DNA of 64,000 nucleotides from Spartobacteria bacterium (lineage in GTDB: Bacteria > Verrucomicrobiota > Verrucomicrobiia > Chthoniobacterales > UBA6821), in contig CANKWU010000002.1 of assembly GCA_947487385.1 (NCBI GenBank), positions 55,050-119,049 on the forward strand, read 5' to 3'. The position numbers were made by a program, and so were the translations under genes. The notes beneath the pieces were generated by a model. It was given only the letters and a program-made list of their open reading frames with translations. It was not told where the DNA came from and ran no database searches. Positions 20,215 to 29,875 of the stretch are shown in pieces. Numbering within the stretch: the first letter of the stretch is position 1; every line of letters begins with the position of its first letter.

Positions 20215-20514
20215 AGTTTTCCTGCAGAGGTGCAGAGATGCAGAGATGAGTTTCAATATGGAACTCAAGAACTCAGGAATGAATGAAGGTTGATAAGGTT
20301 CAGCAGGTATAAGGGCGGGTGAGCCACCGGTTGCTGAGATTCTCGGTCATGCCAGAGCACCCTTTGATTCTGGGATTTTTCTCGCTGTTTCCATCTCTTT
20401 TTTTTCATGAGTTTATGAGTTTCATATTAATCCTTCATTCGTCAGTTGCCCTGTGTCTGCGGGAGAATGCCCTTCATGCTTTCCTTGAACGGGATATTGG
20501 TTGAGAATCGGTCA

Positions 20515-21321
20515 ATGACTTTGGAGTTCACCAAAATGAACGGAGCTGGGAATGACTTTGTCATGGTGGATAACCGTGACGGCTCTCTCAGCCTTTCCCG
20601 AGAACAGATCGCCCATCTCTGCGACCGCCATCGAGGCATCGGTGCTGATGGCCTGATTGCGGCAGAAGGCACACCAGAGCTTCCAAGGATGCGTTATTAC
20701 AATGCAGATGGAGGTGAGGCCGAAATGTGTGGCAATGGAGCCCGCTGCTTTTCCCGGTTCACAGCGCGCTTGCTTGGACTGAGCACTGGCGGCTTCTCTT
20801 TTCAGACCGAGGTCGGGATGCTTGCTGCGGAACTTCTCACTGATGAAAGGGTCCGCCTCCGAATGAGTGAGCCTCATAGCCTCCAGTTAGCTCACTCTCT
20901 CCGTGTGGCGGATCGTGATCTGGAGGTTCATTCCTTGAATACCGGAGTCCCCCACGCTGTTACGTTAGTGCAGAACCTAGAGGAGACTCCGGTTTTCGAA
21001 TGGGGGCGGACTCTTCGCCACCACCAGCGCTTTGCTCCAGCTGGGACAAATGCCAATTTTGTCCAGGTTCTGGCCCCTGGATCGCTTGCCATCCGTACTT
21101 ATGAGCGCGGTGTTGAGGACGAGACCCTTGCTTGCGGAACCGGTGTGGTTGCCGCGGCTCTCATCCACTACCATTTGACCAAGGCCCCCTCGCCCGTCTC
21201 TGTCCAAGTTCGCGGAGGGGACATCTTGGAGGTTGGTTTTATCCAAGAAAATGGACATCCAGTCGCCGTGACTCTCGCTGGTCCTGCGGATTTTGTCTTT
21301 ACCGGCTCAATTGACATCTAG
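20515..21321 (+). CDS. dapF: Diaminopimelate epimerase
   Basis: FTKMNGAGNDFVMVDNRDG, YNADGGEAEMCGNGARCF, YERGVEDETLACGTGVVAAAL. Confidence 0.96.
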   Translation: MTLEFTKMNGAGNDFVMVDNRDGSLSLSREQIAHLCDRHRGIGADGLIAAEGTPELPRMRYYNADGGEAEMCGNGARCFSRFTARLLGLSTGGFSFQTEVGMLAAELLTDERVRLRMSEPHSLQLAHSLRVADRDLEVHSLNTGVPHAVTLVQNLEETPVFEWGRTLRHHQRFAPAGTNANFVQVLAPGSLAIRTYERGVEDETLACGTGVVAAALIHYHLTKAPSPVSVQVRGGDILEVGFIQENGHPVAVTLAGPADFVFTGSIDI

Positions 21322-21507
21322 GCGATCCATCAGAGTGATTAATACAGAAATCAGCCGTAACGGATCCCACTCAACAGCAGGGAAAGATAAATTAGGAAGT
21401 GAAATCTAAAGAGGTTTTTCAAGTTTCATGCTTTAACTCCCTTTAATTGCCCTTCAACTTCTCTTAGTAATTAGTATTTATCCCTTGTAGCCTTTTACTA
21501 TTTCTTT

Positions 21508-22395
21508 ATGTCCACGCTTTCCTTTGCAGGTGCCCATACAGCACTGGTAACTCCTTTTAAGGATGGTGCTCTTGATGAGCTTGCCCTCACCGCTCTCATT
21601 GAATCCCAGATCCAAGGGGGTATCGCCGGTATCGTCCCGGTCGGAACCACGGGCGAGTCCCCCACTCTCAGTCATGAGGAGCACCGTCGGGTCATCGAGA
21701 TCGCTGTCAAGGTGGCCGCCAAGAGAGTAATGGTCATTGCGGGGACAGGTTCCAATGCCACCTCTGAGGCTGTCGAGCTAACGGTTGAAGCGGAGAAACT
21801 GGGTGCCGACGCAGCCCTTGTGGTCGCCCCTTATTACAATAAGCCCTCCCCTGAGGGGCTCTACCGTCACTTCAAGAAGGTGGCCGATGCGGTCACTATT
21901 CCGATTCTTCTCTATAGCATTCCGGGACGCTGCGGCATTGAGATCCCTGTCTCCGTCGTTGCTCGTCTTGCCGCCGATTGTCCCAATGTAGTGGCAATCA
22001 AGGAGGCTGGAGGAACGCTCGAACGGGTGCATGAACTTCGCGCGGCCCTACCTGAGAGCTTCCAGATTCTCTCGGGTGATGATGCACTGACATTGCCATT
22101 TATGGCGGCTGGTGGAGTCGGTGTCATCAGTGTCGCCTCCAATATTATACCCGCCGATGTTGAGGAGCTTGTGCAGAGCTTCTTAAGAGGAGATCTCTCC
22201 AAGACTGAGGAACTTCATGCTAAGTACACCCCGCTTTTCCACGATCTTTTCATAGAGCCTAACCCTGTACCTATCAAGACAGCTCTTGCCGCAAAGGGAG
22301 TCTGCCAAGATGATGTCCGTCTTCCACTTTGCGAGATGTCTCAAAGCAATAAAGATATTCTCCTTAACACTCTTGAATTACTAAAATTAATTTAG
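21508..22395 (+). CDS. dapA: 4-hydroxy-tetrahydrodipicolinate synthase
   Basis: GIVPVGTTGESPTLSHEEHRRVIE, VAPYYNKPSPEGLYRHFK, ILLYSIPGRCGIEI, VAIKEAGG. Confidence 0.96.
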   Translation: MSTLSFAGAHTALVTPFKDGALDELALTALIESQIQGGIAGIVPVGTTGESPTLSHEEHRRVIEIAVKVAAKRVMVIAGTGSNATSEAVELTVEAEKLGADAALVVAPYYNKPSPEGLYRHFKKVADAVTIPILLYSIPGRCGIEIPVSVVARLAADCPNVVAIKEAGGTLERVHELRAALPESFQILSGDDALTLPFMAAGGVGVISVASNIIPADVEELVQSFLRGDLSKTEELHAKYTPLFHDLFIEPNPVPIKTALAAKGVCQDDVRLPLCEMSQSNKDILLNTLELLKLI

Positions 22396-22410
22396 TTTTA
22401 AACTATTACA

Positions 22411-23157
22411 ATGAATACACTTAAGATTGTTATTTACGGATGCAAAGGAAGAATGGGTCAGGCTCTGATTTCTTCTGTAAAGGAGAATTTAGCCTTGGAA
22501 TTGGTTGGGACAATCGACGCTGGGGAGTCTCTTGATCCGATTGCCTTATGTGATGCCGTAATCGATTTCACCCATGCTGACGCAACTCTTCCCGTGCTGA
22601 AAAAATGCCTCGAATTAGGAAAGATTATTGTTATCGGAACTACTGGTCATTCCAATGATGTTCGTCAGGCGATTAACGAAGCCTCCACTAAGATCCCCGT
22701 TATCTTCTCTCCAAACTACAGCATCGGAGTGAATACCCTTTTCTGGCTTACCAAAAAGGCAGCGGAAATCCTTGGTCCTGAATACGATGCCGAAGTGATT
22801 GAAGTTCACCATCGCCTCAAGAAAGATGCCCCCAGCGGCACTGCCAGGCGCCTGGTCGAAGTGTTAGATGCGGTCTATCATCTTGATTACGAAAAGGATA
22901 CCCGACATGGACGCGTCGGGATGACAGGTGAGCGAACCCGGAGCGAAATCGGTGTCCATGCAGTGCGCGGGGGTGATGTCGTCGGTGACCATACGGTCAT
23001 GCTGGCAGCACCCGGCGATCGTCTTGAATTGATTCACCGAGCATCCAGTCGCGAGACTTTCGCCAGGGGGGCCCTCCGTGCCGCCCTATGGGCACGGGAT
23101 ATCAAGCAAAACCAGCCGGGCCTGTACGATATGCAGGATGTGCTCGGATTAAGCTGA
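22411..23157 (+). CDS. dapB: 4-hydroxy-tetrahydrodipicolinate reductase
   Basis: IYGCKGRMGQALI, VIDFTHADATL, IGTTGH, EVIEVHHRLKKDAPSGTA. Confidence 0.95.
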   Translation: MNTLKIVIYGCKGRMGQALISSVKENLALELVGTIDAGESLDPIALCDAVIDFTHADATLPVLKKCLELGKIIVIGTTGHSNDVRQAINEASTKIPVIFSPNYSIGVNTLFWLTKKAAEILGPEYDAEVIEVHHRLKKDAPSGTARRLVEVLDAVYHLDYEKDTRHGRVGMTGERTRSEIGVHAVRGGDVVGDHTVMLAAPGDRLELIHRASSRETFARGALRAALWARDIKQNQPGLYDMQDVLGLS

Positions 23158-23176
23158 TTTTTACTCTATTAAGACC

Positions 23177-23665
23177 ATGCGCGCCGGTATTGCCCTCGGC
23201 TCCAATCTGGGCGATAGAAACGCCATTTTAATAGAGGCAATCAGCCATCTTCGGGATCTTCACGAGGGGGGCGAGTTCTTGGCTTCCTCCCTGCATGAAA
23301 CATGGCCGATGAATTGCCCTGACGGATCGCCTCTCTTTCTCAATGCTGTGGTGGAACTAGAAACCTCCCTTGATCCGCTGATTCTTCTCCGGCAGTTGCA
23401 GTCTCTTGAGATGGCATCTGGTCGACCTGAATATCGCGGGATCAATGAACCGCGCACCCTCGATTTGGACCTGCTGTATTGTGATGAAGTGATCCTGAAT
23501 CTCCCAGAGTTGAAGTTGCCTCATCCTCGCATCACTGAGCGCTCCTTCGTTCTGGCTCCGCTGGCTGAGATTCGCCCTCACCTCCAACTTCCCGGATGGT
23601 CTCATCGATGCGAAGAGTACTTATTTTATATTCGTAATAAAGAATCATATTACGTTACCCATTAG
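23177..23665 (+). CDS. folK: 2-amino-4-hydroxy-6-hydroxymethyldihydropteridine diphosphokinase
   Basis: GIALGSNLGDRNAIL, FLNAVVELET, EPRTLDLDLLYCDEV, LPHPRITERSFVLAPLAEI. Confidence 0.92.
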   Translation: MRAGIALGSNLGDRNAILIEAISHLRDLHEGGEFLASSLHETWPMNCPDGSPLFLNAVVELETSLDPLILLRQLQSLEMASGRPEYRGINEPRTLDLDLLYCDEVILNLPELKLPHPRITERSFVLAPLAEIRPHLQLPGWSHRCEEYLFYIRNKESYYVTH

Positions 23666-23671
23666 ATAATA

Positions 23672-24427
23672 ATGAATATAAAAGAAAATCTAATTTTAGC
23701 TAAGAAATCCAGACTACGCCAGGCTTGGCTTACTGCTTATGACTACCCCACGGCGCGTCTTCTAGACGATTCTGGAATCGATCTAATCCTTGTTGGAGAT
23801 TCTCTGGGCATGGTCGTTCTAGGTCAAAAAGACACTATCGATGTGACCCTGGACGAGATCATCCATCACCTGAAGGCTGTCCGCCGGGGTGTTAAACATG
23901 CTCCTGTGGCCGCTGATCTTCCATTCCACACTTATGAGACCCCTGATCAGGCACTTGCGAGTGCAAGGCGTCTTGTGGAATCCGGCGCTGATGCTGTGAA
24001 GTTGGAAGGCCCCCTCCCCGATCAGGTCGCCCTGCTTGTTTTGAATGGTATTGAAGTAATCGGCCATCTGGGGATGCTTCCCCAGAATGTCCGTGATGAG
24101 GGAGGCTATCATCGTAAAGGGAAAACCGAAGCTGAGGCCACTGCCTTGATTGCCGCTGCTTTGGAACTTCAGAATGCTGGATGTTGTGCCCTGGTTCTTG
24201 AGATTGTCGAGGAGGCTCTTGCTGGCCAAATAAGCAGACAACTGGACATCCCAACGATTGGAATCGGAAGTGGTTCCCAATGTGATGGGCAGATTCTCGT
24301 CACCCCGGATCTTCTGGGCCTTCAACCCTGGTTCCGACCAGCCTTTGTGAAGTCGAAGACCGATTTGGCCACTCCGTTCCAGGCAGCCATTAAGGAATTT
24401 ATCAGGGAAACAAAGACAGGATACTAA
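23672..24427 (+). CDS. panB: 3-methyl-2-oxobutanoate hydroxymethyltransferase
   Basis: WLTAYDYPTARLLDDSGIDLILVGDSLGMVVLG, GADAVKLEG, VIGHLGMLPQ, IGIGSGSQCDGQILVTPDLLG. Confidence 0.95.
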   Translation: MNIKENLILAKKSRLRQAWLTAYDYPTARLLDDSGIDLILVGDSLGMVVLGQKDTIDVTLDEIIHHLKAVRRGVKHAPVAADLPFHTYETPDQALASARRLVESGADAVKLEGPLPDQVALLVLNGIEVIGHLGMLPQNVRDEGGYHRKGKTEAEATALIAAALELQNAGCCALVLEIVEEALAGQISRQLDIPTIGIGSGSQCDGQILVTPDLLGLQPWFRPAFVKSKTDLATPFQAAIKEFIRETKTGY

Positions 24428-24518
24428 TCACGTCGACATTGCATCGATGAATGCTTTTTTTGTTCATTTTCAACCTTCATAATTCATTCTTTATCTTTGA
24501 GTCTCTTCCCTCTTCCTC

Positions 24519-25424
24519 ATGACCAACGGAAACCTCCAATTCAAGGCAGCAGAGGGACAGAAAGTAATTCTTACAGGAGTTCTGCTTAATCTGGTGCTTT
24601 CGACAGGCAAGATCGCTGGAGGACTTATTGGGCGCTCAAATGCCTTGATTGCCGATGGTATCGAGTCACTTCTTGACCTCTTCAGCTCCCTGCTGATGTG
24701 GGCGGCTCTGAAATATGCCGCCAAGCCACCGGATGAGGACCATCCCTATGGGCACGGAAAGGCTGAATCGCTTTCCTCTCTCATTGGGGCCCTTGTTCTT
24801 GCCGTTGCCGGTGCCTTGATCGCGCATAACAGCATCATTCAGTTGATCGCCGCTGCTCATGGTGCCTCAGTCCACCTCCCCTCCCCCTGGACCTTGCTCA
24901 TTCTGGTCGGGGTGATTTGTCTCAAGGAGACCCTCTACCAGTTTATGGCCCGACGCGCCCATAAGATCGGAAGTAATGCTCTCCTGGCTGATGCCTGGCA
25001 CCACCGCTCCGATGCCGTGACATCCATTGCCGCCTTTATCGGCATCTCGATCAGCCTGCTTGGTGGACATGGTTACGAAGTGGCCGACGATTGGGCCGCC
25101 CTCTTCGCTTGCGTCGTTATCTTTTATAGCTCCTATAACATGCTGAAACTCTCCCTGGGTGACGTGATGGATGCCCGGGTCTCTCCCGATGTGGAGAAGA
25201 CCGTCATGAGTATCACCTGCGCCGTTCCAGGAGTCATCAGTGCTGAGAAATGTCGCGTCCGCAAAAGCGGCCTCTCCTACATCGCCGATCTCCATATCAG
25301 GGTTGGCGGCGACATCTCGGTCCGCAAAGGGCATGCCATCTCCCATCTGGTGAAGGACAAACTCATGGCTTCAGCCCTGCCGCTTGAGGATGTTACCGTC
25401 CATGTAGAACCCGAGGAAGGATAA
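24519..25424 (+). CDS. Cation diffusion facilitator family transporter
   Basis: GRSNALIADGIESLLDLFSSLLMW, DEDHPYGHGKAESLSSLIG, LLADAWHHRSDAVTSIAAFIGI. Confidence 0.92.
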   Translation: MTNGNLQFKAAEGQKVILTGVLLNLVLSTGKIAGGLIGRSNALIADGIESLLDLFSSLLMWAALKYAAKPPDEDHPYGHGKAESLSSLIGALVLAVAGALIAHNSIIQLIAAAHGASVHLPSPWTLLILVGVICLKETLYQFMARRAHKIGSNALLADAWHHRSDAVTSIAAFIGISISLLGGHGYEVADDWAALFACVVIFYSSYNMLKLSLGDVMDARVSPDVEKTVMSITCAVPGVISAEKCRVRKSGLSYIADLHIRVGGDISVRKGHAISHLVKDKLMASALPLEDVTVHVEPEEG

Positions 25425-25472
25425 GGTTCCTTCATATAAAGTCACGAGGTAGGCCAGCAGTTCAGCGGTTCC

Positions 25473-27203
25473 CTAGGGGGTGTGACTGTGGGAGGGAGGA
25501 GTGTATGAGGGATCACGGTAAGCGGCGAGTGATCGCTTACGCGAGAGAAAGATGTTCTGTTCACCGATCACTGTGGCAAGATTCTGGCGATTGAGATCCC
25601 TGCTCAATCCTTCTGTGACGCGCGTGAGGGCAAGGATGACTCCGATTCCCTTAAAATCATTGCATAATTCCAGCAGCGCCCTCCCTGCGGTGAAGTCCAT
25701 GGAGGTAATCGGGCCGCAATCGACGATGATCGCCCTCACCCCCGGGGAGTGGGTGACAAGGTCGCGGATCTCCTGACAAAAATGGGTGGAGTTGGCGTAA
25801 TAGAGATCCGTGCCGAACCAGTAAAGAATCACGCCTGGCTCGACGAAGATGGCGGGGGCGACCTTTTCCATGCGCCAATGGATGTCACGATCTCTCAAGA
25901 CGACGGCAGTGCGGGGTTTGTATCCACGACGGACATGGTCAAGCAGAGAGACAACAATGGCCAGACCGATACCATAACCGACGCCAAGTCCCACAACAGA
26001 GAGAGTGGTGAGCATGGCAACCCAGAACTCCTTGCGACCGCAGATCCAGAGATTACGCAATCCCTTGAGATCAATCATACCGAGTGCCACGACGAAGACG
26101 ATTGCCCCAATGACGCAGAGCGGGAGGTACTTTAATGGTCCGGTAAGAAGGATCAGGACAAGCCCCACAGTCGCCGCCGTGGCGAGGTTGGCAAGTTGGC
26201 TGCGCCCTCCACATGATGCTATCATGGCTGTCTGCGTGGGACTGCCATTGACCACAAAGGTTCCGGAAAGTCCCGCCACCACATTGCCGGCACTCAGACC
26301 AAGGAGGTCGCGATTATCATCCGGGATCGAGTGGTTCCTGACACCAAAGGCTCGGGCGGTCGCCGAACTCTGGGTGATGATCATGACAAAACAGGCTCCG
26401 GCAACGGGAAGCAGCGCCGTCACATCATTCATTGAAACTGTGGGAAAATTAATGGGAGGGAGCCCTCCCTCCACCGGACCGATGAGATGAAAGCCACGAC
26501 CTGCAAAATCGAGGAAATAACTGGCAAGAATTGTACCGATCACCGCAACCAGTGCTCCTGGGAATTTTGGAGCCACCAACCGTGCCGACGCAATGATGGC
26601 AAGGACTAGCAGGGAAACCATCAGAGTGGGAAGATGCACCTCGTGAAGGTGGGTGATCACGGAAGCCAGCTGCGTCAAAGAATCAGGTCCTGTCACCATG
26701 AATCCAAGCATTTGTCCCAAGACAGCAACTCCTACCTGAAAGCCGACTCCTGTTAGGAAACCGATCAGGACGGTTCGTGAAAGGAAATCCGCCAAAAAAC
26801 CGAGACGAAGGATCCAGGCAACCAATAACAGTGCTCCTGTGAGCAGGGCCACTACCGAGGCGTGGGCTAGAAAGTCTACGGTACCGGGATGGGCGATCGG
26901 TGAGACTCCCGACGCCAGGATGGCAGCCGTGGCGGAATCAGCAGCGACGAAGAGCGAACGCGCCCCGCCAAGGAGAGCAAAGGCAATGACCGGGAAAAGG
27001 AGCGTGTAGAGACCGGTGATCACGGGCGTTCCCGCGATCCGGGCATATCCCATTGCCTGCGGGATATTCATCGCCGCCAAGGAAACCCCGGCAATGATTT
27101 CTGAAAGCAACTTCCCCGGTATCAGCGGGAAAATCCCGGGGCTTATTTTCTGGCCCCAAGCTGCCATTCTTACTTTGAGTGAGTTGGGAGAATGTAAAAG
27201 CAC
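25473..27203 (-). CDS. SulP family anion transporter with C-terminal STAS domain
   Basis: AAMNIPQAMGYARIAGTPVITGLYTLLFPVIAFALLG; STAS-like VDCGPITSMDFTAGRALLEL. Confidence 0.94.
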   Translation of the reverse strand: MLLHSPNSLKVRMAAWGQKISPGIFPLIPGKLLSEIIAGVSLAAMNIPQAMGYARIAGTPVITGLYTLLFPVIAFALLGGARSLFVAADSATAAILASGVSPIAHPGTVDFLAHASVVALLTGALLLVAWILRLGFLADFLSRTVLIGFLTGVGFQVGVAVLGQMLGFMVTGPDSLTQLASVITHLHEVHLPTLMVSLLVLAIIASARLVAPKFPGALVAVIGTILASYFLDFAGRGFHLIGPVEGGLPPINFPTVSMNDVTALLPVAGACFVMIITQSSATARAFGVRNHSIPDDNRDLLGLSAGNVVAGLSGTFVVNGSPTQTAMIASCGGRSQLANLATAATVGLVLILLTGPLKYLPLCVIGAIVFVVALGMIDLKGLRNLWICGRKEFWVAMLTTLSVVGLGVGYGIGLAIVVSLLDHVRRGYKPRTAVVLRDRDIHWRMEKVAPAIFVEPGVILYWFGTDLYYANSTHFCQEIRDLVTHSPGVRAIIVDCGPITSMDFTAGRALLELCNDFKGIGVILALTRVTEGLSRDLNRQNLATVIGEQNIFLSRKRSLAAYRDPSYTPPSHSHTP

Positions 27204-27226
27204 AGAGTGATGCTTCAGAAAAATAC

Positions 27227-28027
27227 TCAGACAACCGGATTGGAAAGAACTCCTATGCCATCGATTTCTACCTCGACGCGATCACCAGGCTGTAACCATC
27301 GCTGGGGAGTACGCCCAACGCCAACTCCCGAGGGGGTTCCGGTCAGGATCACGGTGCCGACAGGAAGCGTGGTGTCACCGCTCAGAAACTCGATGAGGGC
27401 AGGTACATCAAAGATCATATCTCCCGTGTAGGAATCTTGAAGCGTCTCCCCATTCACACGCGTCGTGATGCGGAGGGTGTTGGGATCAGGAATCTCATCC
27501 CGTGTGACCATCCATGGTCCCATCGGGGCGAAACTGTCGAAGGACTTGCCACGGCACCACTGGGACCCTCCCCAATCTTTCTGCCAATCCCTGGCACTGA
27601 CATCATTGGCCACGGTATAGCCCAGGACATGCTCAAGAGCATTCTCCCGGGTTGTATTGAGACAGCTCTTTCCGATGACAATCGCCAACTCTCCCTCGTA
27701 ATCGACCTGTGTGGAAATATGCTTCCTTGGAATCCTGATCGGCGATCCGGGATCAAGGAGTGACGAGGGGTTCTTGAAAAAAAGGATGGGAAACTTCGGA
27801 ATCTTGGCATTCATCTCCTCGGCGTGCTGGCGGTAGTTCAGGCCGATGCAGAGAATTGCAGCGGGAACCATCGGAGCAAGCAGGGTGAACGTGGCGACAC
27901 GCTCACCGGTCGGGTGAACCCCTTGGAACGGATCCCCAGAGAGAATCTCCATCGTGGTGCCCAGGTCATCAAGCGGTCGCGCATAATGAATGATGCCATC
28001 TGGGAGCAGGATGCGGGCAATCTTCAT
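27227..28027 (-). CDS. Fumarylacetoacetate hydrolase family protein
   Basis: IGLNYRQHAEEMNAKIPKFPILFFK, VDYEGELAIVIGK, GYTVANDVSARDWQ, LTGTPSGVGVGR. Confidence 0.92.
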   Translation of the reverse strand: MKIARILLPDGIIHYARPLDDLGTTMEILSGDPFQGVHPTGERVATFTLLAPMVPAAILCIGLNYRQHAEEMNAKIPKFPILFFKNPSSLLDPGSPIRIPRKHISTQVDYEGELAIVIGKSCLNTTRENALEHVLGYTVANDVSARDWQKDWGGSQWCRGKSFDSFAPMGPWMVTRDEIPDPNTLRITTRVNGETLQDSYTGDMIFDVPALIEFLSGDTTLPVGTVILTGTPSGVGVGRTPQRWLQPGDRVEVEIDGIGVLSNPVV

Positions 28028-28132
28028 GGATTGAAATCTACATTACAACCGGCATGAAGATCATGAAGATTTCACAGGGATGCAGGGGATTGTTCAGGAG
28101 TTTATTCCTTTTGTCTGCAGATCCTCCCGGAT

Positions 28133-28183
28133 CAGGCATCCGATCCTGCAATTAGCAGGATCGGACTTCTCGGCTGATGCCTG
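28133..28183. repeat. Nested palindromic structure (REP-like) 3' of the methyltransferase gene
   Basis: Outer CAGGCATC/GATGCCTG (28133-28140 / 28176-28183), inner CGATCCTGC-AATTA-GCAGGATCG (28141-28163). Confidence 0.6.
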
Positions 28184-28189
28184 GAATGA

Positions 28190-28816
28190 CTAAGCCGTGT
28201 TCCCACACGCCTTTTCCATCTGCATCGCTCGTTCGGCCATATCAGGCCCGAGGTAGCAGTGCGAGCCGACGGAGCGGAATCCATGTCGAGAAAGCATCTT
28301 CCTGTAAAAGGAGGCAGATTGGAGCCCCTCCTTTGGAAAGTCACCGACCAGCGAATCCTCGTCGGTGTAGAGCTCCAGTAAGGCGACCCCTGCTGCTCTA
28401 TGGGCGAGTGAGGCGACACCCTGCTCGAGCTCACCCAGCGACAGGTAGAAGAGCGTGTCGCTGCAAACAATCAGATCATACTCCTCGGCAAGACCGATCT
28501 CCTCAAGTGTGGCAAAGGAGCCGAGGCGGATATTCCGCTTCTTCCCAAAGCGCTCCACAGCATAGTTGCTCGCATCGACTCCGGTGTAGCGGACCTTGGC
28601 TCTCATCGATCTGAGCGCTGGAAACCAGTTCCCCTCCCCGCATCCCACATCGAGGATGGTGCGGACAGAACGCTCCAGATAATACTCCGCGACGGAGAGA
28701 GTCAGGGCTGCCTTCCTGGCGATCGCAGCCTCCGACTTCACCCGTGTTTTCGGATCTCGATACCAGCGGTCGAAATAAGCCCGGTCATAGCGAGATATAT
28801 CGGATTTTCTACTCAT
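28190..28816 (-). CDS. SAM-dependent methyltransferase (NodS/class I type)
   Basis: TILDVGCGEGNWFPALRSMRAKVRYTGVDAS, YDLIVCSDTLFYL. Confidence 0.82.
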   Translation of the reverse strand: MSRKSDISRYDRAYFDRWYRDPKTRVKSEAAIARKAALTLSVAEYYLERSVRTILDVGCGEGNWFPALRSMRAKVRYTGVDASNYAVERFGKKRNIRLGSFATLEEIGLAEEYDLIVCSDTLFYLSLGELEQGVASLAHRAAGVALLELYTDEDSLVGDFPKEGLQSASFYRKMLSRHGFRSVGSHCYLGPDMAERAMQMEKACGNTA

Positions 28817-28896
28817 TCAAAAATTAGGAACTAGAAGATTGAGGATAGTAGATGGGAATCAAATGAGCCTCAATCTCCCAACTTCCCTCCTCGGCC

Positions 28897-29211
28897 TTAG
28901 TCGAGGAAGGAGCAGATATAGTGGCAGGGAGCATCCTTCACTGCGATGGTGAAGCCGGAGCTCGCGGGAACGTCGAAAGCAACCCCCGCTGCATGAGCAT
29001 CCATCTTATCCGATCCATCCAGCACAACTTCACAGGCTCCCTCGACGATCTCCATGCGTTCGGCCTTACCCGTTCCGAAATGATAGGTTCCGGGCAAAAT
29101 GACTCCCACAGTCTTGTGTTCATTATCTTGAGTAATGATCGTATGAGAGATAACGCGACCCTCGAAGTAGATGTTGGCCTTGGCGTGAACGGTAGAATTG
29201 GTGATTTCCAT
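28897..29211 (-). CDS. ppnP: Pyrimidine/purine nucleoside phosphorylase (DUF1255/PpnP)
   Basis: 104-aa cupin: KANIYFEGRVISHTIITQDNEHKTVGVILPGTYHFGTGKAERMEIVEGACEV...FDVPASSGFTIAV. Confidence 0.87.
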   Translation of the reverse strand: MEITNSTVHAKANIYFEGRVISHTIITQDNEHKTVGVILPGTYHFGTGKAERMEIVEGACEVVLDGSDKMDAHAAGVAFDVPASSGFTIAVKDAPCHYICSFLD

Positions 29212-29284
29212 GGTGCCGTGATCGTTTCAAGGCCGATCTTTTGCAAGTTCAAATCTCGGCATTTTCCATTCATGATCGTAGGTG

Positions 29285-29749
29285 ATGCGATTCATACCAC
29301 TGATTTTCTTAGGATCTCTCATGCTTTGGGACTCCTTGCTTCGGGCCGAGATCGGGGCCACGCAAGAACAGAGTCTTGCCCGTTATGGGAAGCCCGAGCG
29401 CGATGCCCTAAAGCAGAGCGGATTACTCTACTTCCGAAAGGATGGGATCTGCACGATCGCTCACTTCTACAAGGGCACCTGCGATGTCTTGAGCCTCTTT
29501 TCCGATAAGACAGAATCAGGAGTACCCGTGGATCTACCCGCTGATCGGATTCGCTCTCTGCTGAAAAGCGAGGGTGGCAGTCCCGACTGGAGTGCGGCGG
29601 GATGCTATTCGATCAACGGGGTCTGGAACACACCCGATGGCAAATCCTTCGCCATCTACGACACGATGCGCCACAAACTGGCTATCATGACCCATGACGC
29701 CTACGTGAGGGAAAAAGCTGCGGTCGCTAAAGCTCGTGCCGATAAATAG
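29285..29749 (+). CDS. Hypothetical secreted protein
   Basis: N-terminal hydrophobic signal; no recognised family. Confidence 0.5.
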   Translation: MRFIPLIFLGSLMLWDSLLRAEIGATQEQSLARYGKPERDALKQSGLLYFRKDGICTIAHFYKGTCDVLSLFSDKTESGVPVDLPADRIRSLLKSEGGSPDWSAAGCYSINGVWNTPDGKSFAIYDTMRHKLAIMTHDAYVREKAAVAKARADK

Positions 29750-29806
29750 TAAATCACTGATCAAAACGCACTCAACCCCAAGGATAAAGATTCTCTAGCT
29801 TACTAA

Positions 29807-29840
29807 AAAAGCCCGTCCTGAATGAACAGGACGGGCTTTT
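29807..29840. terminator. Bidirectional Rho-independent terminator between convergent genes
   Basis: AAAAGCCCGTCCTG-AATGAA-CAGGACGGGCTTTT, 14-bp stem with A/T tails. Confidence 0.92.
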
Positions 29841-29875
29841 CGAGGAATATGTTCTAGCTGAAGTAGACTTGGAGC

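Noticed and set aside
20221-20400. Possible lysine riboswitch upstream of dapF (AGAGGTGC-like string)
   Set aside because: Only a short resemblance; the remaining conserved lysine-riboswitch helices and loops were not found, and tandem octamers explain the string
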